Assembly: GCF_002591975.1 (NCBI RefSeq) | Contig: NZ_NVQE01000002.1 | Location: forward strand, 206,150-270,149 | DNA length: 64,000 nucleotides | Source of the DNA: Mycobacterium neglectum | Lineage (GTDB): Bacteria > Actinomycetota > Actinomycetes > Mycobacteriales > Mycobacteriaceae | Direction of reading: 5' to 3' | Shown: positions 45,009 to 55,756 of the stretch, in pieces | How the letters are laid out: each line of letters starts with the position of its first letter | How positions within the stretch are numbered: position 1 is the first letter of the stretch | The notes under the pieces: generated by a model | Database searches by the model: none | What the model was told of the DNA's origin: nothing | Seen by the model: the letters and a program-made list of their open reading frames with translations, nothing else | Translations under genes and position numbers: made by a program

Positions 45009-45980
45009 ATGTACGCCATCGAAGTCGCCGAGACCGGCGGACCAGAAGTCCTGACCTACGTCGAGAAGCCGCAGCCGAGCCCGGGGCCCGGCGAGGTACT
45101 GATCAAAGCCGAGGCGATCGGCGTGAACTTCCTCGACACGTATTTCCGTTCGGGGCTCTACCCACGGGAGGTGCCCTTCGTCCTCGGCAATGAGGTGTGC
45201 GGCACCGTGGAGGCCGTCGGCGACGAGGTGGCGGCGCTGAGCGTGGGCGATCGGGTGGTCACCGCCCAGGCCAACGGCGCCTACGCCGAATACGCCTTGG
45301 CGACAGCTGATTTCTGCGCCTATGTGCCCGACGGTGTCAGTTCCGATGCTGCCGCCGCGTCGCTGCTCAAGGGGATGACCGCGCACTACCTGATCTTCTC
45401 GACGTACGCGGTGCAGCAGGGCGACGCCGTTCTGGTGCACGCCGGAGCGGGAGGCGTCGGCCTGATCCTCACTCAATGGGCCACCAGCATGGCAGCGCGG
45501 GTGATCACCACAGTGTCCACACCCGAGAAAGCCGAGCTGTCGCGGGCCGCGGGTGCCGTCGCTGTTCTCGACTACCCCGACGATCCCGCAGAGTTCGGCG
45601 CCAAGATCAAAGAACTCACCGACGGCGGCGTCGCCGTTGTCTACGACGGCGTCGGCGCCGACACGTTCGACGCCAGCATCGCCAGCCTCGCCGTCCGCGG
45701 CACGCTGGCGCTGTTCGGCGCATCCAGCGGACCGGTCCCTGCGTTCGATCCGCAACGGCTGAACGCCGCAGGCTCGCTATTCCTGACCAGGCCGACGCTA
45801 GTGCACTACACCCGCACGCCCGACGAATTCGCCTGGCGTGCAGGAGAACTGCTCGATGCTATCGGCAGCGGCACCATCAATGTCACGGTCAGCGAGCGCT
45901 ATCGCCTTGAGGATGCCGAACAGGCCCACCGGGACCTGCAGGGGCGCAAAACAGTCGGCTCGGTGGTACTGGTGCCCTAG
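45009..45980 (+). CDS. qor: Quinone oxidoreductase, Qor (Rv1454c-like)
   Basis: A 323-aa NADPH:quinone reductase of the zinc-free MDR family. NADPH motif [16 protein letters not shown] near residue 145, N-terminal [16 protein letters not shown], and C-terminal [24 protein letters not shown]. It resembles E. coli QorA. ATG 45009 is 19 bases after the divergent ATP-grasp start. Its TAG stop (45978-45980) and the ctaB TAG stop on the other strand share the palindrome CTAG. Confidence 0.94.
   Translation: MYAIEVAETGGPEVLTYVEKPQPSPGPGEVLIKAEAIGVNFLDTYFRSGLYPREVPFVLGNEVCGTVEAVGDEVAALSVGDRVVTAQANGAYAEYALATADFCAYVPDGVSSDAAAASLLKGMTAHYLIFSTYAVQQGDAVLVHAGAGGVGLILTQWATSMAARVITTVSTPEKAELSRAAGAVAVLDYPDDPAEFGAKIKELTDGGVAVVYDGVGADTFDASIASLAVRGTLALFGASSGPVPAFDPQRLNAAGSLFLTRPTLVHYTRTPDEFAWRAGELLDAIGSGTINVTVSERYRLEDAEQAHRDLQGRKTVGSVVLVP
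45977..45980. other. CTAG shared by two convergent stop codons
   Basis: CTAG is palindromic: qor ends with TAG (45978-45980) and ctaB ends with TAG on the other strand (45977-45979). The genes thus overlap by four bases at their ends and leave no room for a separate terminator. Confidence 0.9.
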
Positions 45981-46909
45981 AGATGCAGCAGCGTCGGCAG
46001 ATCCAGTGCCGAGTCGACCGCCAGCGCGCAGAACACTACGGCCAGGTAGTTGTTCGACTGCAGGAACAGGCGCAGCGGTTTGACCGGCTCGCCCCGGCGC
46101 ACGCCACTGTGGAGCTGATGCGCCATCACCAGGAACCACGCTCCGGCCAGAATGGCGACGGCCGCGTAGAGCCAGCCGGTGGCCAGGGCCAGCGCAAGGG
46201 TCGCTGTCACCGTCAGCCAGGTGTAGATCAGGATCTGCTTGGTCACCTGTCGCTCGGTGGCCACCACGGGCAGCATCGGTACCCCGGCCGCTGCGTAGTC
46301 CTCCTTGTAGCGCATTGCCAGCGCCCAGGTGTGGGGCGGCGTCCAGAAGAAGATGATCGCGAACATCACCAGCGCGGGCCATTGGATGGTTCCGGTGACC
46401 GCCGACCAGCCGATCATCACCGGCATGCAGCCGGCGGCGCCGCCCCACACCACGTTCTGCGTGGTGCGGCGCTTGAGCAGCAGCGTGTAGACGAGCACGT
46501 AGAACGCGATCGTCGCCCCGGCCAGGTGCGCCGACAGCATGTTGGTCGTCCACCAGAGCCAGAAAAACGAGCCGACGGAAAGCATGAGCCCGAAGACCAG
46601 CGCATGGCTGCGCGGGACGGTGTCGCGGGCCAGCGGGCGGCGCTCGGTGCGCTTCATCTTCTTGTCGATGTCGGCGTCGGCCACACAGTTCAACGTGTTG
46701 GCCCCCGCCGCCGCCAGCAAGCCACCGAACAGCGTGTTCAGGATCAGCAATGGGTCGACCGTGCCGCGGTTGGCCAGCAGCATGGCCGGAATGGTCGTGA
46801 CGAGCAGGAGCTCTATGACGCGCGGTTTCGTCAGCGAGAGGTAACCGAACAGCGTGGTGCGCAGGCGGCCTTGCGTCCCGACGGGGAGCTGGCTCTCGCG
46901 AATGTCCAC
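45977..46909 (-). CDS. ctaB: Protoheme IX farnesyltransferase CtaB
   Basis: A 310-aa UbiA-type prenyltransferase that makes heme O from protoheme and farnesyl diphosphate, the step before CtaA. It has about nine transmembrane helices and the Mg/diphosphate motif [20 protein letters not shown] (near residue 78), with the second Asp-rich region in [16 protein letters not shown] 46909 has GGAG seven bases upstream. Open frame continues well upstream but that part is a shadow of tkt. Neighbour ctaA lies about 2 kb away. Confidence 0.94.
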   Translation of the reverse strand: MDIRESQLPVGTQGRLRTTLFGYLSLTKPRVIELLLVTTIPAMLLANRGTVDPLLILNTLFGGLLAAAGANTLNCVADADIDKKMKRTERRPLARDTVPRSHALVFGLMLSVGSFFWLWWTTNMLSAHLAGATIAFYVLVYTLLLKRRTTQNVVWGGAAGCMPVMIGWSAVTGTIQWPALVMFAIIFFWTPPHTWALAMRYKEDYAAAGVPMLPVVATERQVTKQILIYTWLTVTATLALALATGWLYAAVAILAGAWFLVMAHQLHSGVRRGEPVKPLRLFLQSNNYLAVVFCALAVDSALDLPTLLHL

Positions 46910-46945
46910 GCAGTAACTCCTTGAAATGGCTGCAGCGCGCGCGGC

Positions 46946-46968
46946 GTCTACTACAGAGGATGGTAGAC
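46946..46968. promoter_or_regulatory. Inverted repeat in the ctaB/tkt divergent intergenic region
   Basis: GTCTAC (46946-46951) and GTAGAC (46963-46968) form perfect six-base arms with an 11-base loop, in a 177-base divergent region between ctaB and tkt. A regulator site for either gene is possible; nothing else convincing was found in this region. Confidence 0.3.
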
Positions 46969-47086
46969 CGCTGCTGAACGGCCGCCTAATCGTCCCCCAA
47001 GCGGCCTGCAACGGATGACTATCCCGCACTAGGGTGTTTGAAGAGGCAGCTTGCCGAGCACAACCGTCGACCAGGAGAGGGCGCCT

Positions 47087-49180
47087 GTGACCACGCTCGA
47101 AGAAATTTCCACCCTTACCCGTCCGCATCACCCCGACGATTGGGCCGACGTGGACTCGGTTGCGGTCGACACCGTCCGGGTGCTGGCAGCCGATGCGGTG
47201 CAGAAGGTGGGTAACGGGCACCCCGGTACGGCAATGAGCCTGGCGCCGTTGGCCTACACGTTGTTCCAGCGACAGATGCGCCACGACCCGAGTGACGTGC
47301 ACTGGCTCGGCCGCGACCGGTTCGTACTGTCCTGCGGGCATTCCAGCCTGACGCTGTACATCCAGCTCTACCTCGGCGGCTTCGGCCTCGAGCTGGACGA
47401 CATCGAGTCGCTGCGCACATGGAAGTCCAAGACGCCCGGCCATCCCGAGTTCCGCCACACCAAGGGTGTGGAGATCACCACCGGGCCCCTGGGTCAGGGC
47501 CTGGCCTCGGCGGTCGGCATGGCGATGGCGTCGCGTTACGAGCGTGGCCTGTTCGACCCAGACGCACCTGCCGGCGAGAGTCCGTTCGACCACTTCATCT
47601 ACGTCATCGCCTCCGACGGCGACATGGAGGAGGGCGTCACCAGCGAGGCCTCCTCGCTGGCAGGGACTCAGCAGCTCGGCAATCTCATCGTGTTCTACGA
47701 CCACAATCAGATCTCCATCGAGCACGACACGAATATCGCTCTTTCCGAGGATGTTCCGGCGCGCTATCGCGCATACGGCTGGCATGTCCAGGAGGTCGAG
47801 GGCGGCGAGAACGTCACCGGAATCGAAGAAGCCATCGAGGCGGCACGCAGGGTCACCGACAAGCCGTCGTTCATCTCGGTGCGGACGATCATCGGCTACC
47901 CCGCACCCACGAAGATGAACACCGGTGGCGTGCACGGGTCGGCGCTGGGCGACGAAGAGGTGGCCGCCACCAAAAAGGTCCTTGGCTTCGATCCCGACAA
48001 GACGTTCGAGGTGCGCCCCGAAGTCATCGAGCACACCCGCAAGCTGGTGGAGCGCGGTAAGGAGGCCCACGAGAAGTGGCAACCGCAGTTCGATGCCTGG
48101 GCCGAGCGCGAACCCGAGCGCAAGAAGCTACTGGACCGCCTGCTCGCACAGGAACTGCCCGAGGGCTGGGACGCCGACCTGACGTACTGGGAACCGGGCA
48201 GCAAGGCACTCGCCACCCGCGCAGCGTTCGGTCAGGTGCTCAACGACGTGGCGGAGAAGCTACCTGAACTCTGGGGCGGCTCAGCTGATCTCGCGGGCAG
48301 CAACAACACCACGATCAAGGGGGTCAAGTCGTTCGGGCCGCCGTCGATTTCGACCGAGGACTTCACGGCCGACTGGTACGGACGGGTGCTGCACTTCGGC
48401 ATTCGCGAGCACGCGATGGGGTCGATCCTGTCCGGCATCGTGCTGCACGGTCCGACCCGCGCCTTCGGCGGAACGTTCCTGCAGTTCTCCGATTACATGC
48501 GCCCGGCGGTACGGCTGGCGTCGCTGATGGATATCGACACCATCTACATCTGGACCCACGACTCCATCGGCCTCGGTGAGGACGGCCCGACGCACCAGCC
48601 GATCGAACACCTCGCCGCGCTGCGCGCCATCCCGAACCTTTCGGTGGTACGGCCCGGAGACCCCAACGAGACGGCGTACGCGTGGCGCAGCATCCTGGCC
48701 CGCGGTAATGGCAGCGGCCCCGTGGGTTTCATCCTCACGCGTCAGGGCATTCCAGTGCTGGAGGGCACGAGTTCCGATGGCGTGGCCAAGGGCGGTTATG
48801 TACTCGGCGGCGGAAACCCCGCCGACGACGCCGACGTGATCATCATCGGTACCGGCTCGGAGCTACAGCTCGCGGTGGAGGCCAAAAAGCTCTTGGCCGA
48901 AAAGGACATCACCGCGTACGTGGTGTCGATGCCGTGTGTCGAGTGGTTCGAATCGCAGCCGAAGGAATACCGCGATTCCGTTCTCCCCCCGTCGGTTTCG
49001 GCGCGAGTCGCCGTCGAGGCGGCGGTTGCGCAGAGCTGGTACAAGCTGGTGGGTGACACCGGGGAGATCGTGTCGATCGAGCATTACGGCGAATCGGCCG
49101 ACGACAAGACGCTGTTTCGCGAGTTCGGTTTCACCCCCGAGGCCGTCGCTGCCGCCGCCGAGCGATCCATAGAGAACTAG
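47087..49180 (+). CDS. tkt: Transketolase
   Basis: A 697-aa TPP-dependent transketolase, first of the pentose phosphate operon tkt-tal-zwf-opcA-pgl. Motifs: [12 protein letters not shown] near residue 45, the TPP/Mg loop [18 protein letters not shown]-like substrate loops, and the central [26 protein letters not shown] with catalytic Glu in [12 protein letters not shown] 47087 is chosen because AGGAGAGG lies six bases upstream and the product ([10 protein letters not shown]...) matches M. tuberculosis Tkt. Confidence 0.97.
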   Translation: MTTLEEISTLTRPHHPDDWADVDSVAVDTVRVLAADAVQKVGNGHPGTAMSLAPLAYTLFQRQMRHDPSDVHWLGRDRFVLSCGHSSLTLYIQLYLGGFGLELDDIESLRTWKSKTPGHPEFRHTKGVEITTGPLGQGLASAVGMAMASRYERGLFDPDAPAGESPFDHFIYVIASDGDMEEGVTSEASSLAGTQQLGNLIVFYDHNQISIEHDTNIALSEDVPARYRAYGWHVQEVEGGENVTGIEEAIEAARRVTDKPSFISVRTIIGYPAPTKMNTGGVHGSALGDEEVAATKKVLGFDPDKTFEVRPEVIEHTRKLVERGKEAHEKWQPQFDAWAEREPERKKLLDRLLAQELPEGWDADLTYWEPGSKALATRAAFGQVLNDVAEKLPELWGGSADLAGSNNTTIKGVKSFGPPSISTEDFTADWYGRVLHFGIREHAMGSILSGIVLHGPTRAFGGTFLQFSDYMRPAVRLASLMDIDTIYIWTHDSIGLGEDGPTHQPIEHLAALRAIPNLSVVRPGDPNETAYAWRSILARGNGSGPVGFILTRQGIPVLEGTSSDGVAKGGYVLGGGNPADDADVIIIGTGSELQLAVEAKKLLAEKDITAYVVSMPCVEWFESQPKEYRDSVLPPSVSARVAVEAAVAQSWYKLVGDTGEIVSIEHYGESADDKTLFREFGFTPEAVAAAAERSIEN

Positions 49181-49203
49181 AACGCAAGAGAAGGGCAACA
49201 ATC

Positions 49204-50322
49204 ATGACGCAGAACCCGAACCTGGCCGCCCTGTCCAACGCCGGCGTCTCGGTCTGGCTCGACGACTTGTCGCGTGACCGGCTGCAGACCGGCAATTTGC
49301 AGGAGCTCATCGACACGCGCAGCGTCGTCGGAGTGACGACCAACCCGTCGATCTTCCAGGCCGCGCTTTCGAAGGGCACTGCCTACGACGATCAGGTCAA
49401 GGAGTTGGCCGAGCGTGGCGCGGACATCGACGCGACGATCCGCACCGTCACCACCGACGACGTCCGCAATGCCTGCGACGTACTGACCAAACAGTACGAG
49501 CAATCCGGCGGGGTCGACGGCCGGGTGTCGATCGAGGTCGACCCGCGGCTCGCGCACGATGCCGACAAGACCATCGCGCAGGCCATCGAGCTGTGGAAGA
49601 TCGTCGACCGGCCGAATCTGCTGATCAAGATTCCGGCAATGGAAGAGGGCATACCAGCCATCACCGCCGTGATTGCCGAAGGCATTTCGGTGAACGTCAC
49701 GTTGATCTTCTCGGTGGAACGGCACCGGGCGGTCATGGACGCGTACCTCGCCGGCCTGGAGAAGGCCAAGGAAGCCGGCCACGATATCTCCAAGATCCAT
49801 TCGGTCGCATCGTTCTTCGTGTCCCGGGTGGACACCGAGATCGACAGGCGACTGGAAGAGATCGGATCGGAAGAAGCGCTCGCACTGCGCGGTAAGGCCG
49901 GAGTCGCGAACGCGCATCTGGCCTATGCAGCCTACGAAGAAGTGTTCGTCGGTGGTTCACGCTTCGAGGCGCTGAAGGCCGCCGGAGCGCGAGTCCAGCG
50001 GCCGCTGTGGGCGTCGACGGGGGTCAAGAATCCGGACTACTCCGACACGCTCTATGTCACCGAGCTCGTCGCGCCCAACACGGTGAACACCATGCCGGAG
50101 AAGACGATCGATGCGGTGGCCGACCATGGCGTCATCACCGGCGACACCGTCACCGGCAAGGGCGACGAGGCGCAGGGTGTGTTCGACAAGCTGGAGGCCG
50201 TCGGCATCGATCTCCCGGACGTCTTCAAGGTGCTCGAAGACGAGGGTGTCGAGAAATTCGAGAAGTCGTGGCAGGAGTTGCTCGATGCCACGCAGGAACA
50301 GCTCGACGCCGCCAAGAAATGA
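49204..50322 (+). CDS. tal: Transaldolase
   Basis: A 372-aa transaldolase that transfers dihydroxyacetone units. The Schiff-base Lys is in [13 protein letters not shown] near residue 140 and the family segment [14 protein letters not shown] near 40. ATG 49204 follows AGAAGGG. Its stop overlaps zwf by ATGA at 50319-50322, so the operon is translationally linked. Confidence 0.97.
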   Translation: MTQNPNLAALSNAGVSVWLDDLSRDRLQTGNLQELIDTRSVVGVTTNPSIFQAALSKGTAYDDQVKELAERGADIDATIRTVTTDDVRNACDVLTKQYEQSGGVDGRVSIEVDPRLAHDADKTIAQAIELWKIVDRPNLLIKIPAMEEGIPAITAVIAEGISVNVTLIFSVERHRAVMDAYLAGLEKAKEAGHDISKIHSVASFFVSRVDTEIDRRLEEIGSEEALALRGKAGVANAHLAYAAYEEVFVGGSRFEALKAAGARVQRPLWASTGVKNPDYSDTLYVTELVAPNTVNTMPEKTIDAVADHGVITGDTVTGKGDEAQGVFDKLEAVGIDLPDVFKVLEDEGVEKFEKSWQELLDATQEQLDAAKK

Positions 50323-51845
50323 GCGGATGGCGTAATCCGCTGCGCGACAAGCGCGATAAGCGGATGCCGCATATCGCGGGTCCGTGTGCGGTTGTCATCT
50401 TCGGCGTGACGGGAGACCTGGCACGCAAGAAGGTGATGCCGGCGATCTACGACCTGGCCAACCGGGGACTACTGCCCGCCAACTTCGCGCTGGTGGGGTT
50501 CGCCCGGAGGGATTGGTCGGACGAGGATTTCGCGAAGCTGGTCTTCGACTCGGTCAAGGATCACGCTCGGACGCCGTTTCGCCAGGAGGTCTGGGACCGC
50601 CTGGCGGAGGGAATCCGCTTCGTGCAGGGCACCTTTGATGACGATAAGGGCTATGAGCGGTTGGCCGAGTCGCTCGACAAGCTCGATGCCGAGCGCGGGA
50701 CGGGCGGCAATCACGCGTTCTACCTGTCGATTCCGCCCAACGCGTTCCCCGTGGTGTGCGAACAGCTGAAGAAATCCGGGCTCGCGAACAAGCGGGAGGG
50801 CTCCTGGAGCCGGGTGGTCATCGAGAAGCCGTTCGGCCATGACCTGCAGAGCGCACGGGAGCTCAATAGCGTGGTGAACAGCATCTTCCCCGAGGAGTCG
50901 GTGTTTCGCATCGACCATTACCTCGGCAAGGAGACGGTTCAGAACATCCTGGCATTGCGCTTCGCCAACGAATTGTACGAACCGATCTGGAACAACAACT
51001 ACGTCGACAGCGTCCAGATCACGATGGCCGAGGACATCGGTCTCGGTGGCCGTGGCGGCTACTACGACGGTGTTGGCGCGGCCCGTGACGTCATCCAGAA
51101 TCATCTGCTGCAACTGATGGCGCTGACGGCCATGGAGGAGCCGGTCAACTTCGGGCCGGGTGACCTGCAGGCGGAGAAGATCAAGGTGCTGTCCGCCACC
51201 CAGGTGATGCAGCCGCTGGATCAGACCACCGCACGCGGTCAGTACGCCGCGGGATGGCAGGGCGGCGAGAAGGTCGTCGGGTTGCTCGAGGAGGAAGGGT
51301 TCTCCAAGGATTCGACCACCGAGACCTACGCGGCGATGGCCCTGGAGATAGACACCCGTCGCTGGGCGGGCGTGCCGTTCTTCCTTCGCACCGGAAAACG
51401 GTTGGGCCGCAGAGTCACCGAGATTGCGTTGATCTTCAAAAGGGCGCCGCATCTGCCCTTCGACAAGACGATGACCGAGGAACTCGGCCAGAACGCCTTG
51501 GTGATCAGGGTGCAGCCCGATGAGGGCATCACCACGCGGTTCGGCTCCAAGGTGCCCGGCAGCGCCATGGAAGTCCGCGACGTGAACATGGACTTCTCCT
51601 ATGGTTCAGCGTTCGCCGAGGACTCCCCCGAAGCCTACGAGCGGCTCATTCTCGATGTGCTGCTCGGCGAACCGTCACTGTTCCCGGTCAACCGGGAGGT
51701 CGAGTTCTCCTGGGAGATACTGGATCCCGTGCTCGACTACTGGGCGTCGCACGGTAAGCCCGAGGCTTACGAATCCGGCACGTGGGGGCCCGAGTCGGCC
51801 ACAGAGATGCTGCACCGCATGGGGCGTGAATGGAGGCGGCCGTGA
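50319..51845 (+). CDS. zwf: Glucose-6-phosphate dehydrogenase Zwf
   Basis: A 508-aa NADP-dependent dehydrogenase that starts the oxidative pentose phosphate pathway. It has the nucleotide motif [16 protein letters not shown] near residue 25 and the catalytic segment [14 protein letters not shown] near 200. It ends EWRRP like Mycobacterium Zwf2 (Rv1447c). ATG 50319 overlaps the tal stop, and the stop overlaps opcA by GTGA. OpcA is its known partner. Confidence 0.97.
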   Translation: MSGWRNPLRDKRDKRMPHIAGPCAVVIFGVTGDLARKKVMPAIYDLANRGLLPANFALVGFARRDWSDEDFAKLVFDSVKDHARTPFRQEVWDRLAEGIRFVQGTFDDDKGYERLAESLDKLDAERGTGGNHAFYLSIPPNAFPVVCEQLKKSGLANKREGSWSRVVIEKPFGHDLQSARELNSVVNSIFPEESVFRIDHYLGKETVQNILALRFANELYEPIWNNNYVDSVQITMAEDIGLGGRGGYYDGVGAARDVIQNHLLQLMALTAMEEPVNFGPGDLQAEKIKVLSATQVMQPLDQTTARGQYAAGWQGGEKVVGLLEEEGFSKDSTTETYAAMALEIDTRRWAGVPFFLRTGKRLGRRVTEIALIFKRAPHLPFDKTMTEELGQNALVIRVQPDEGITTRFGSKVPGSAMEVRDVNMDFSYGSAFAEDSPEAYERLILDVLLGEPSLFPVNREVEFSWEILDPVLDYWASHGKPEAYESGTWGPESATEMLHRMGREWRRP

Positions 51846-52753
51846 TAGTCGACCTGCCCGATACAAACACAAACGACATCAACAAGAAGATCACCGGCCT
51901 TCGCGAAGAGGGTGGCGCGATCACGCTGAGCCGAGTGCTCACGCTCGTCATCGCACTCCACACCGATGATCTGCTCGAGGACTCCATCCAGGCCGCCAAC
52001 TTCGCCAGCCGTGAACACCCGTGCCGGGTGATCGTGGTGGTGGCGGGTGATCGGGACGCGAAAGAGCCTCGTCTCGACGCACAACTGCGCGTCGGCGGTG
52101 ATGCGGGAGCGGGCGAAGTTGTCGCCCTGCACCTGCACGGCGAAATGGCCGACCACGCCAGCAGCGTGGTGCTGCCGTTCCTGCTGCCCGACACCCCCGT
52201 GGTGGCTTGGTGGCCTGCCGGAGGGCCTGACAATCCGTCGCGAGACCCCCTGGGACAGTTAGCGATTCGCCGGATCACCAATGCGACGGATTGCGCAGAT
52301 CCGATGGCAGCGATCAAGGGGCGCCTTGCCGGCTACACCTCAGGCGATACCGATCTGGCGTGGGCCCGCATCACCTACTGGCGGGCGCTGCTGACGGCTG
52401 CACTCGATCAGCCGCCATACGAGCCCGTCACCTCGGCGGTCGTATCCGGGCTTCGCGACGAGCCGTCGCTCGACGTCCTCGCGGGCTGGCTCGCCGCCCG
52501 AATCGACGGTCCCGTGCGGCGAGAGGTCGGCGACCTGAAAGTGGAACTGATCCGCAGCAGCGAGACCATCACATTGCGCAGGCCGCAGACCGGTGTGACC
52601 GCGACGATCAGCCGGACCGCCAAGCCGGACTCCCTGATCCCGTTGGCCCGCCGGGAGGCCAAGGAGTGCCTTGCGGAGGACTTGCGCAGGCTCGATGCCG
52701 ACGAGATCTACCACGAGGCGCTGGAGGGAATCGAGAAGGTGCAGTACGTATGA
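51842..52753 (+). CDS. opcA: Glucose-6-phosphate dehydrogenase assembly protein OpcA
   Basis: A 303-aa OpcA protein needed for G6PDH assembly and activity. It begins [20 protein letters not shown] and contains [16 protein letters not shown] and the C-terminal [23 protein letters not shown], as in Rv1446c. GTG 51842 is preferred: GGAGG lies five bases upstream and it overlaps the zwf stop (GTGA). The upstream ATG at 51830 contains the ribosome site in its first codons. Confidence 0.95.
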   Translation: MIVDLPDTNTNDINKKITGLREEGGAITLSRVLTLVIALHTDDLLEDSIQAANFASREHPCRVIVVVAGDRDAKEPRLDAQLRVGGDAGAGEVVALHLHGEMADHASSVVLPFLLPDTPVVAWWPAGGPDNPSRDPLGQLAIRRITNATDCADPMAAIKGRLAGYTSGDTDLAWARITYWRALLTAALDQPPYEPVTSAVVSGLRDEPSLDVLAGWLAARIDGPVRREVGDLKVELIRSSETITLRRPQTGVTATISRTAKPDSLIPLARREAKECLAEDLRRLDADEIYHEALEGIEKVQYV

Positions 52754-53487
52754 GCACTGTCATCGAGAAGTACTCGGATACCGCCGCTTTGGTGGCAGCT
52801 GCCGGCGATCGACTCGTGGCATCGATCACCGACGCGATCAACGAACGGGGCCGTGCGCTCATCGTGCTTACCGGCGGGGGCACAGGGACCGGGCTGCTCA
52901 AGCGGGTCCGCGAGCAAGCCGACGGGATCGACTGGTCGAAGGTCCACCTGTTCTGGGGCGACGATCGCTTCGTTCCCGCCGATGACGACGAACGCAACGA
53001 GAAGCAGGCGCGCGAGGCGTTGATCGATCACGTCGATATCCCCGCGGCCAATGTGCACGCAATGGCACCCAGCGGTGGCGCGTTCGGGGACGACCTCGAC
53101 GCTGCTGCGGCGGCGTATGGGCGAGTGCTGGCCGAGAATGCCGACGAAGGCCAGCCCGAACCCGATTTCGATGTCCATCTCCTCGGCATGGGCGGTGAGG
53201 GACATATCAACTCGCTGTTCCCCGATACGCCCGCCGTTCGGGAATCCAGCCGATTGGTGATCGGCGTGAACGACTCCCCCAAGCCGCCGCCGCGACGAAT
53301 CACCCTGACACTGCCCGCTGTTCAGCGGTCGCGTGAGGTTTGGTTGGTGGTGTCTGGCGAAGGAAAGGCCGACGCAGTCGCCGCTGCGGTCGGGGGTGCC
53401 AGCCCCGTCGACGTACCCGCTGCCGGTGGTGTCGGCCGCGAGGCGACTGTGTGGCTCCTCGACGAGGCCGCGGCTTCCAAGCTCTAG
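52750..53487 (+). CDS. pgl: 6-phosphogluconolactonase
   Basis: A 245-aa lactonase that hydrolyses 6-phosphogluconolactone, the step after Zwf. Motifs [14 protein letters not shown] near residue 40, [12 protein letters not shown] near 70 and [18 protein letters not shown] near 150 are those of the Pgl/DevB family. ATG 52750 overlaps the opcA stop (ATGA). It is the last gene of the pentose phosphate operon. Confidence 0.95.
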   Translation: MSTVIEKYSDTAALVAAAGDRLVASITDAINERGRALIVLTGGGTGTGLLKRVREQADGIDWSKVHLFWGDDRFVPADDDERNEKQAREALIDHVDIPAANVHAMAPSGGAFGDDLDAAAAAYGRVLAENADEGQPEPDFDVHLLGMGGEGHINSLFPDTPAVRESSRLVIGVNDSPKPPPRRITLTLPAVQRSREVWLVVSGEGKADAVAAAVGGASPVDVPAAGGVGREATVWLLDEAAASKL

Positions 53488-53524
53488 GTCGCCGAGGGCG
53501 CTCGGTCGCCGTTGGCCAGTCGAG

Positions 53525-53551
53525 TTATCCCCAATCGCTGTTTTGTCCACA
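53525..53551 (+). promoter_or_regulatory. Pair of DnaA-box-like 9-mers upstream of the HNH gene
   Basis: TTATCCCCA (53525-53533) and TTGTCCACA (53543-53551) lie in the same orientation, 18 bases apart start to start, about 50-80 bases upstream of the 13E12 gene start. TTGTCCACA is the form I recall as the strong mycobacterial DnaA box. Whether they bind DnaA here is unknown. Confidence 0.45.
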
Positions 53552-53602
53552 GGCGGCGTTGACCTGCTTGCTTCCGTTGTTGGCGCGATTACAGTCGAAT
53601 GC

Positions 53603-55141
53603 ATGTTCGATCACCTCGTCGATGCCGCCCTCACCAGCAGGGCTTCGGCTGCGGTGGGGGCGTGGGCGCGGGTGGAAAACGCCGCGTGCGCGCGGCGGCT
53701 GTCGGCGATGGCCGATGAACTCGACGCGATGCTGGCCGCTGATGGTTCTGCCGAACGCGAGCAGTGGTGTCTGGACAACTGGGACGCCGTGGCCGCCTCG
53801 GTGGGCGCCGCCCAGAACGTGTCGTTGGGGGTGGCCGCCCATCAATTGTTGATCGCTGACGCGCTGCGCCACCGGCTGCCGCGGGTGGCCGAGGTGTTCG
53901 CCGCCGGGGCGATCACCTACCGGATGGTGGCCGCGGTCGTCTCCCGGACCCGGCTGATCAAAGACACCGATGCGCTGGGGAAGGTGGATACCGAGATCGC
54001 CGCCCACATTGTGGGGTGGGGGTCGTTGTCGGTGGATAAAACTCAGACCGAGATCGACTACTGGGTGGACCGCTACGACCCGGCGGCGGTGCGGCGCAGC
54101 GAAGACCGGGTGCGGGGCTGTCATGTCGATATCCGTGAACCCGACGAGGGGACCGCCGATATCGAGGCGCGGCTACTCGCTACTGATGCTGAGGCGTTGG
54201 ATCAGCGGTTGGAGGCGATGGCGGCCGCGGTGTGCGAGGGTGATCCGCGCACGCTGGATCAGCGTCGCGCGGCCGCCCTGGGCGCCTTCGGGCACGGCGC
54301 CGACCGGCTGGTGTGCGCGTGTGAGAATCCCGACTGCGACGCCGCCGGTGTCCAGCCGAGCACGGTGGTCGTGCACGTCGTCGCCCACGAGGAGTCGTTG
54401 GCCGATGACACTGCGGCCCAGTGGGACGGCAAAGAAGAGCCCGACCCCAACGCCACGCAGTGGACGGAGATGACCCTGCGGGAAGCGCTGACCGATCGGC
54501 GGCCACCACCGACCGGACCCGCGGCCACCCCACCGGCGGCGCTGATGGGTGGTGGCATGCTGCCCGCCCCGTTGTTGGCGGCCAAGATTGCGGGTGTCGC
54601 CAAGATCGTGCCGATCCGCCACCCCGGCGACAAGCCTCCAGAACCGCGCTACATTCCCTCTGCGGTACTGGCGACGTTCATCCGGTGCCGCGACATGACG
54701 TGTCGGTTCCCGGGCTGTGATGAACCCGCCCAGCATTGCGATATCGACCACACCATCGCCTACCCGGCGGGCCCGACCCAGGCATCCAACCTCAAATGTC
54801 TGTGCCGAAAACATCACTTACTCAAAACATTCGGCGACTGGCACGACCGCCAGTGGCCCGACGGCACCGTCATCTGGACCTCCCCACACGGGCAGACCTA
54901 CACCACCCATCCCGGCAGCCGAATCCTGTTCCCCACCCTGTGTGAACCCACCGCCCCGGCGAGCCCACGCGGCGATGTCCACACCGACACCACCGCGGGG
55001 ACCGCCCGCACGCTGGCCATGCCCCGACGCACAACCACCCGAGCCCACAACCGCACCCAAGCCATCAACAACGAGCGAGCACGCAACCAACCCCTGGTCG
55101 ACGCAAAAGCCCCCGAACGAAACAGACCCCCACCGTTCTGA
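53603..55141 (+). CDS. 13E12-family protein, DUF222 with HNH endonuclease domain
   Basis: A 512-aa DUF222/HNH protein. DUF222 covers about residues 20-330 and the HNH domain is near 370-420 (CRFPGCDEPAQHCDIDHTI, then NLKCLCRKHHLLK, with the His-Asn-His core and Cys pairs for zinc). Its C-terminal tail of about 80 residues is Thr/Arg/Pro-rich. These REP13E12-type genes occur in many copies in mycobacteria, and one of them carries the attachment site of prophage phiRv1 in M. tuberculosis. The role of the nuclease is unknown. ATG 53603 starts MFDHLVDAALTS. Confidence 0.9.
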   Translation: MFDHLVDAALTSRASAAVGAWARVENAACARRLSAMADELDAMLAADGSAEREQWCLDNWDAVAASVGAAQNVSLGVAAHQLLIADALRHRLPRVAEVFAAGAITYRMVAAVVSRTRLIKDTDALGKVDTEIAAHIVGWGSLSVDKTQTEIDYWVDRYDPAAVRRSEDRVRGCHVDIREPDEGTADIEARLLATDAEALDQRLEAMAAAVCEGDPRTLDQRRAAALGAFGHGADRLVCACENPDCDAAGVQPSTVVVHVVAHEESLADDTAAQWDGKEEPDPNATQWTEMTLREALTDRRPPPTGPAATPPAALMGGGMLPAPLLAAKIAGVAKIVPIRHPGDKPPEPRYIPSAVLATFIRCRDMTCRFPGCDEPAQHCDIDHTIAYPAGPTQASNLKCLCRKHHLLKTFGDWHDRQWPDGTVIWTSPHGQTYTTHPGSRILFPTLCEPTAPASPRGDVHTDTTAGTARTLAMPRRTTTRAHNRTQAINNERARNQPLVDAKAPERNRPPPF

Positions 55142-55378
55142 GCACAACCGCGCGGTTGCCGCACTCATCGGGCAGGCCCGCCCATGGTCCGATCGCTGTC
55201 GCCGTCCCGAAACCCCGCGTCATAGTCGGCGGCTTGCCTCGCCGAATCCGTTGCGAGAGTTCTGCGCCACCGATCACCTGGGCATTGGCGGGACGGCGTC
55301 TCCCCTCCGCACGTCGTCACATCAGATCAGACGACCAGTCCGCCTCGGTGGTTCCCGCCCATGTGGTCAAATGGCCGA
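55142..55378. other. Intergenic region without recognisable features
   Basis: 237 bases between the 13E12 gene and the coiled-coil gene. No coding signal, operator or hairpin was convincing. The promoter of the coiled-coil/P450 operon must lie here. Confidence 0.5.
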
Positions 55379-55756
55379 ATGGTGGACAAGGGTGGCGGTA
55401 AGCCAGGCCCACGGAGTGGCCGGGAACGGATCCAGAAGCTGGCGCAGGCCGCACTCAACGCCGACGTCACGGTGGAGCAGGTCGACACCATCCTGGCCGG
55501 GCTGACGGCGACGCTGTCCGACCTCGACAACTCGACCGAGAACCTCGACGCAACGTTGGAGCGCTTCAACGACACGATCAGCCGCATCAACGAACTCGCG
55601 CCGCGCCTCATCGCGGTGGTGGACCGCCTCGAGGGCATCGTCGACCGCGTCGAGCGCATAGTCGGCATCGGCGAATCCGTCATATCGCCGTTGGCCGCGA
55701 CCGAGCAGGCCGTCCGCGGCGCGGTGAACAGGGTTCGCAAGACCACCGGCCTCTAG
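55379..55756 (+). CDS. Small coiled-coil protein coupled to the P450 gene
   Basis: A 125-aa basic-acidic protein. After a Gly/Pro/Lys-rich start (MVDKGGGKPGPRSGRERIQ) nearly all of residues 20-115 forms predicted coiled coil with heptad-like Leu/Val/Ile spacing (LAGLTATLSDLDNSTENLDATLERFNDTIS, then LIAVVDRLEGIVDRVERIVG). There is no signal peptide or membrane helix. The stop TAG shares one base with the GTG start of the P450 gene, so the two are translationally coupled. ATG 55361 is an alternative start. I do not recognise the family; its position suggests a partner or scaffold for the P450. Confidence 0.72.
   Translation: MVDKGGGKPGPRSGRERIQKLAQAALNADVTVEQVDTILAGLTATLSDLDNSTENLDATLERFNDTISRINELAPRLIAVVDRLEGIVDRVERIVGIGESVISPLAATEQAVRGAVNRVRKTTGL

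Noticed and set aside
46910..48082. Long upstream extension of the ctaB frame across tkt
   Set aside because: This part is antisense to tkt; a good start with ribosome site lies at 46909 and matches CtaB proteins.
55156..55401. 81-aa open frame in the gap after the 13E12 gene
   Set aside because: No ribosome site, no family features and an unlikely amino-acid mix.
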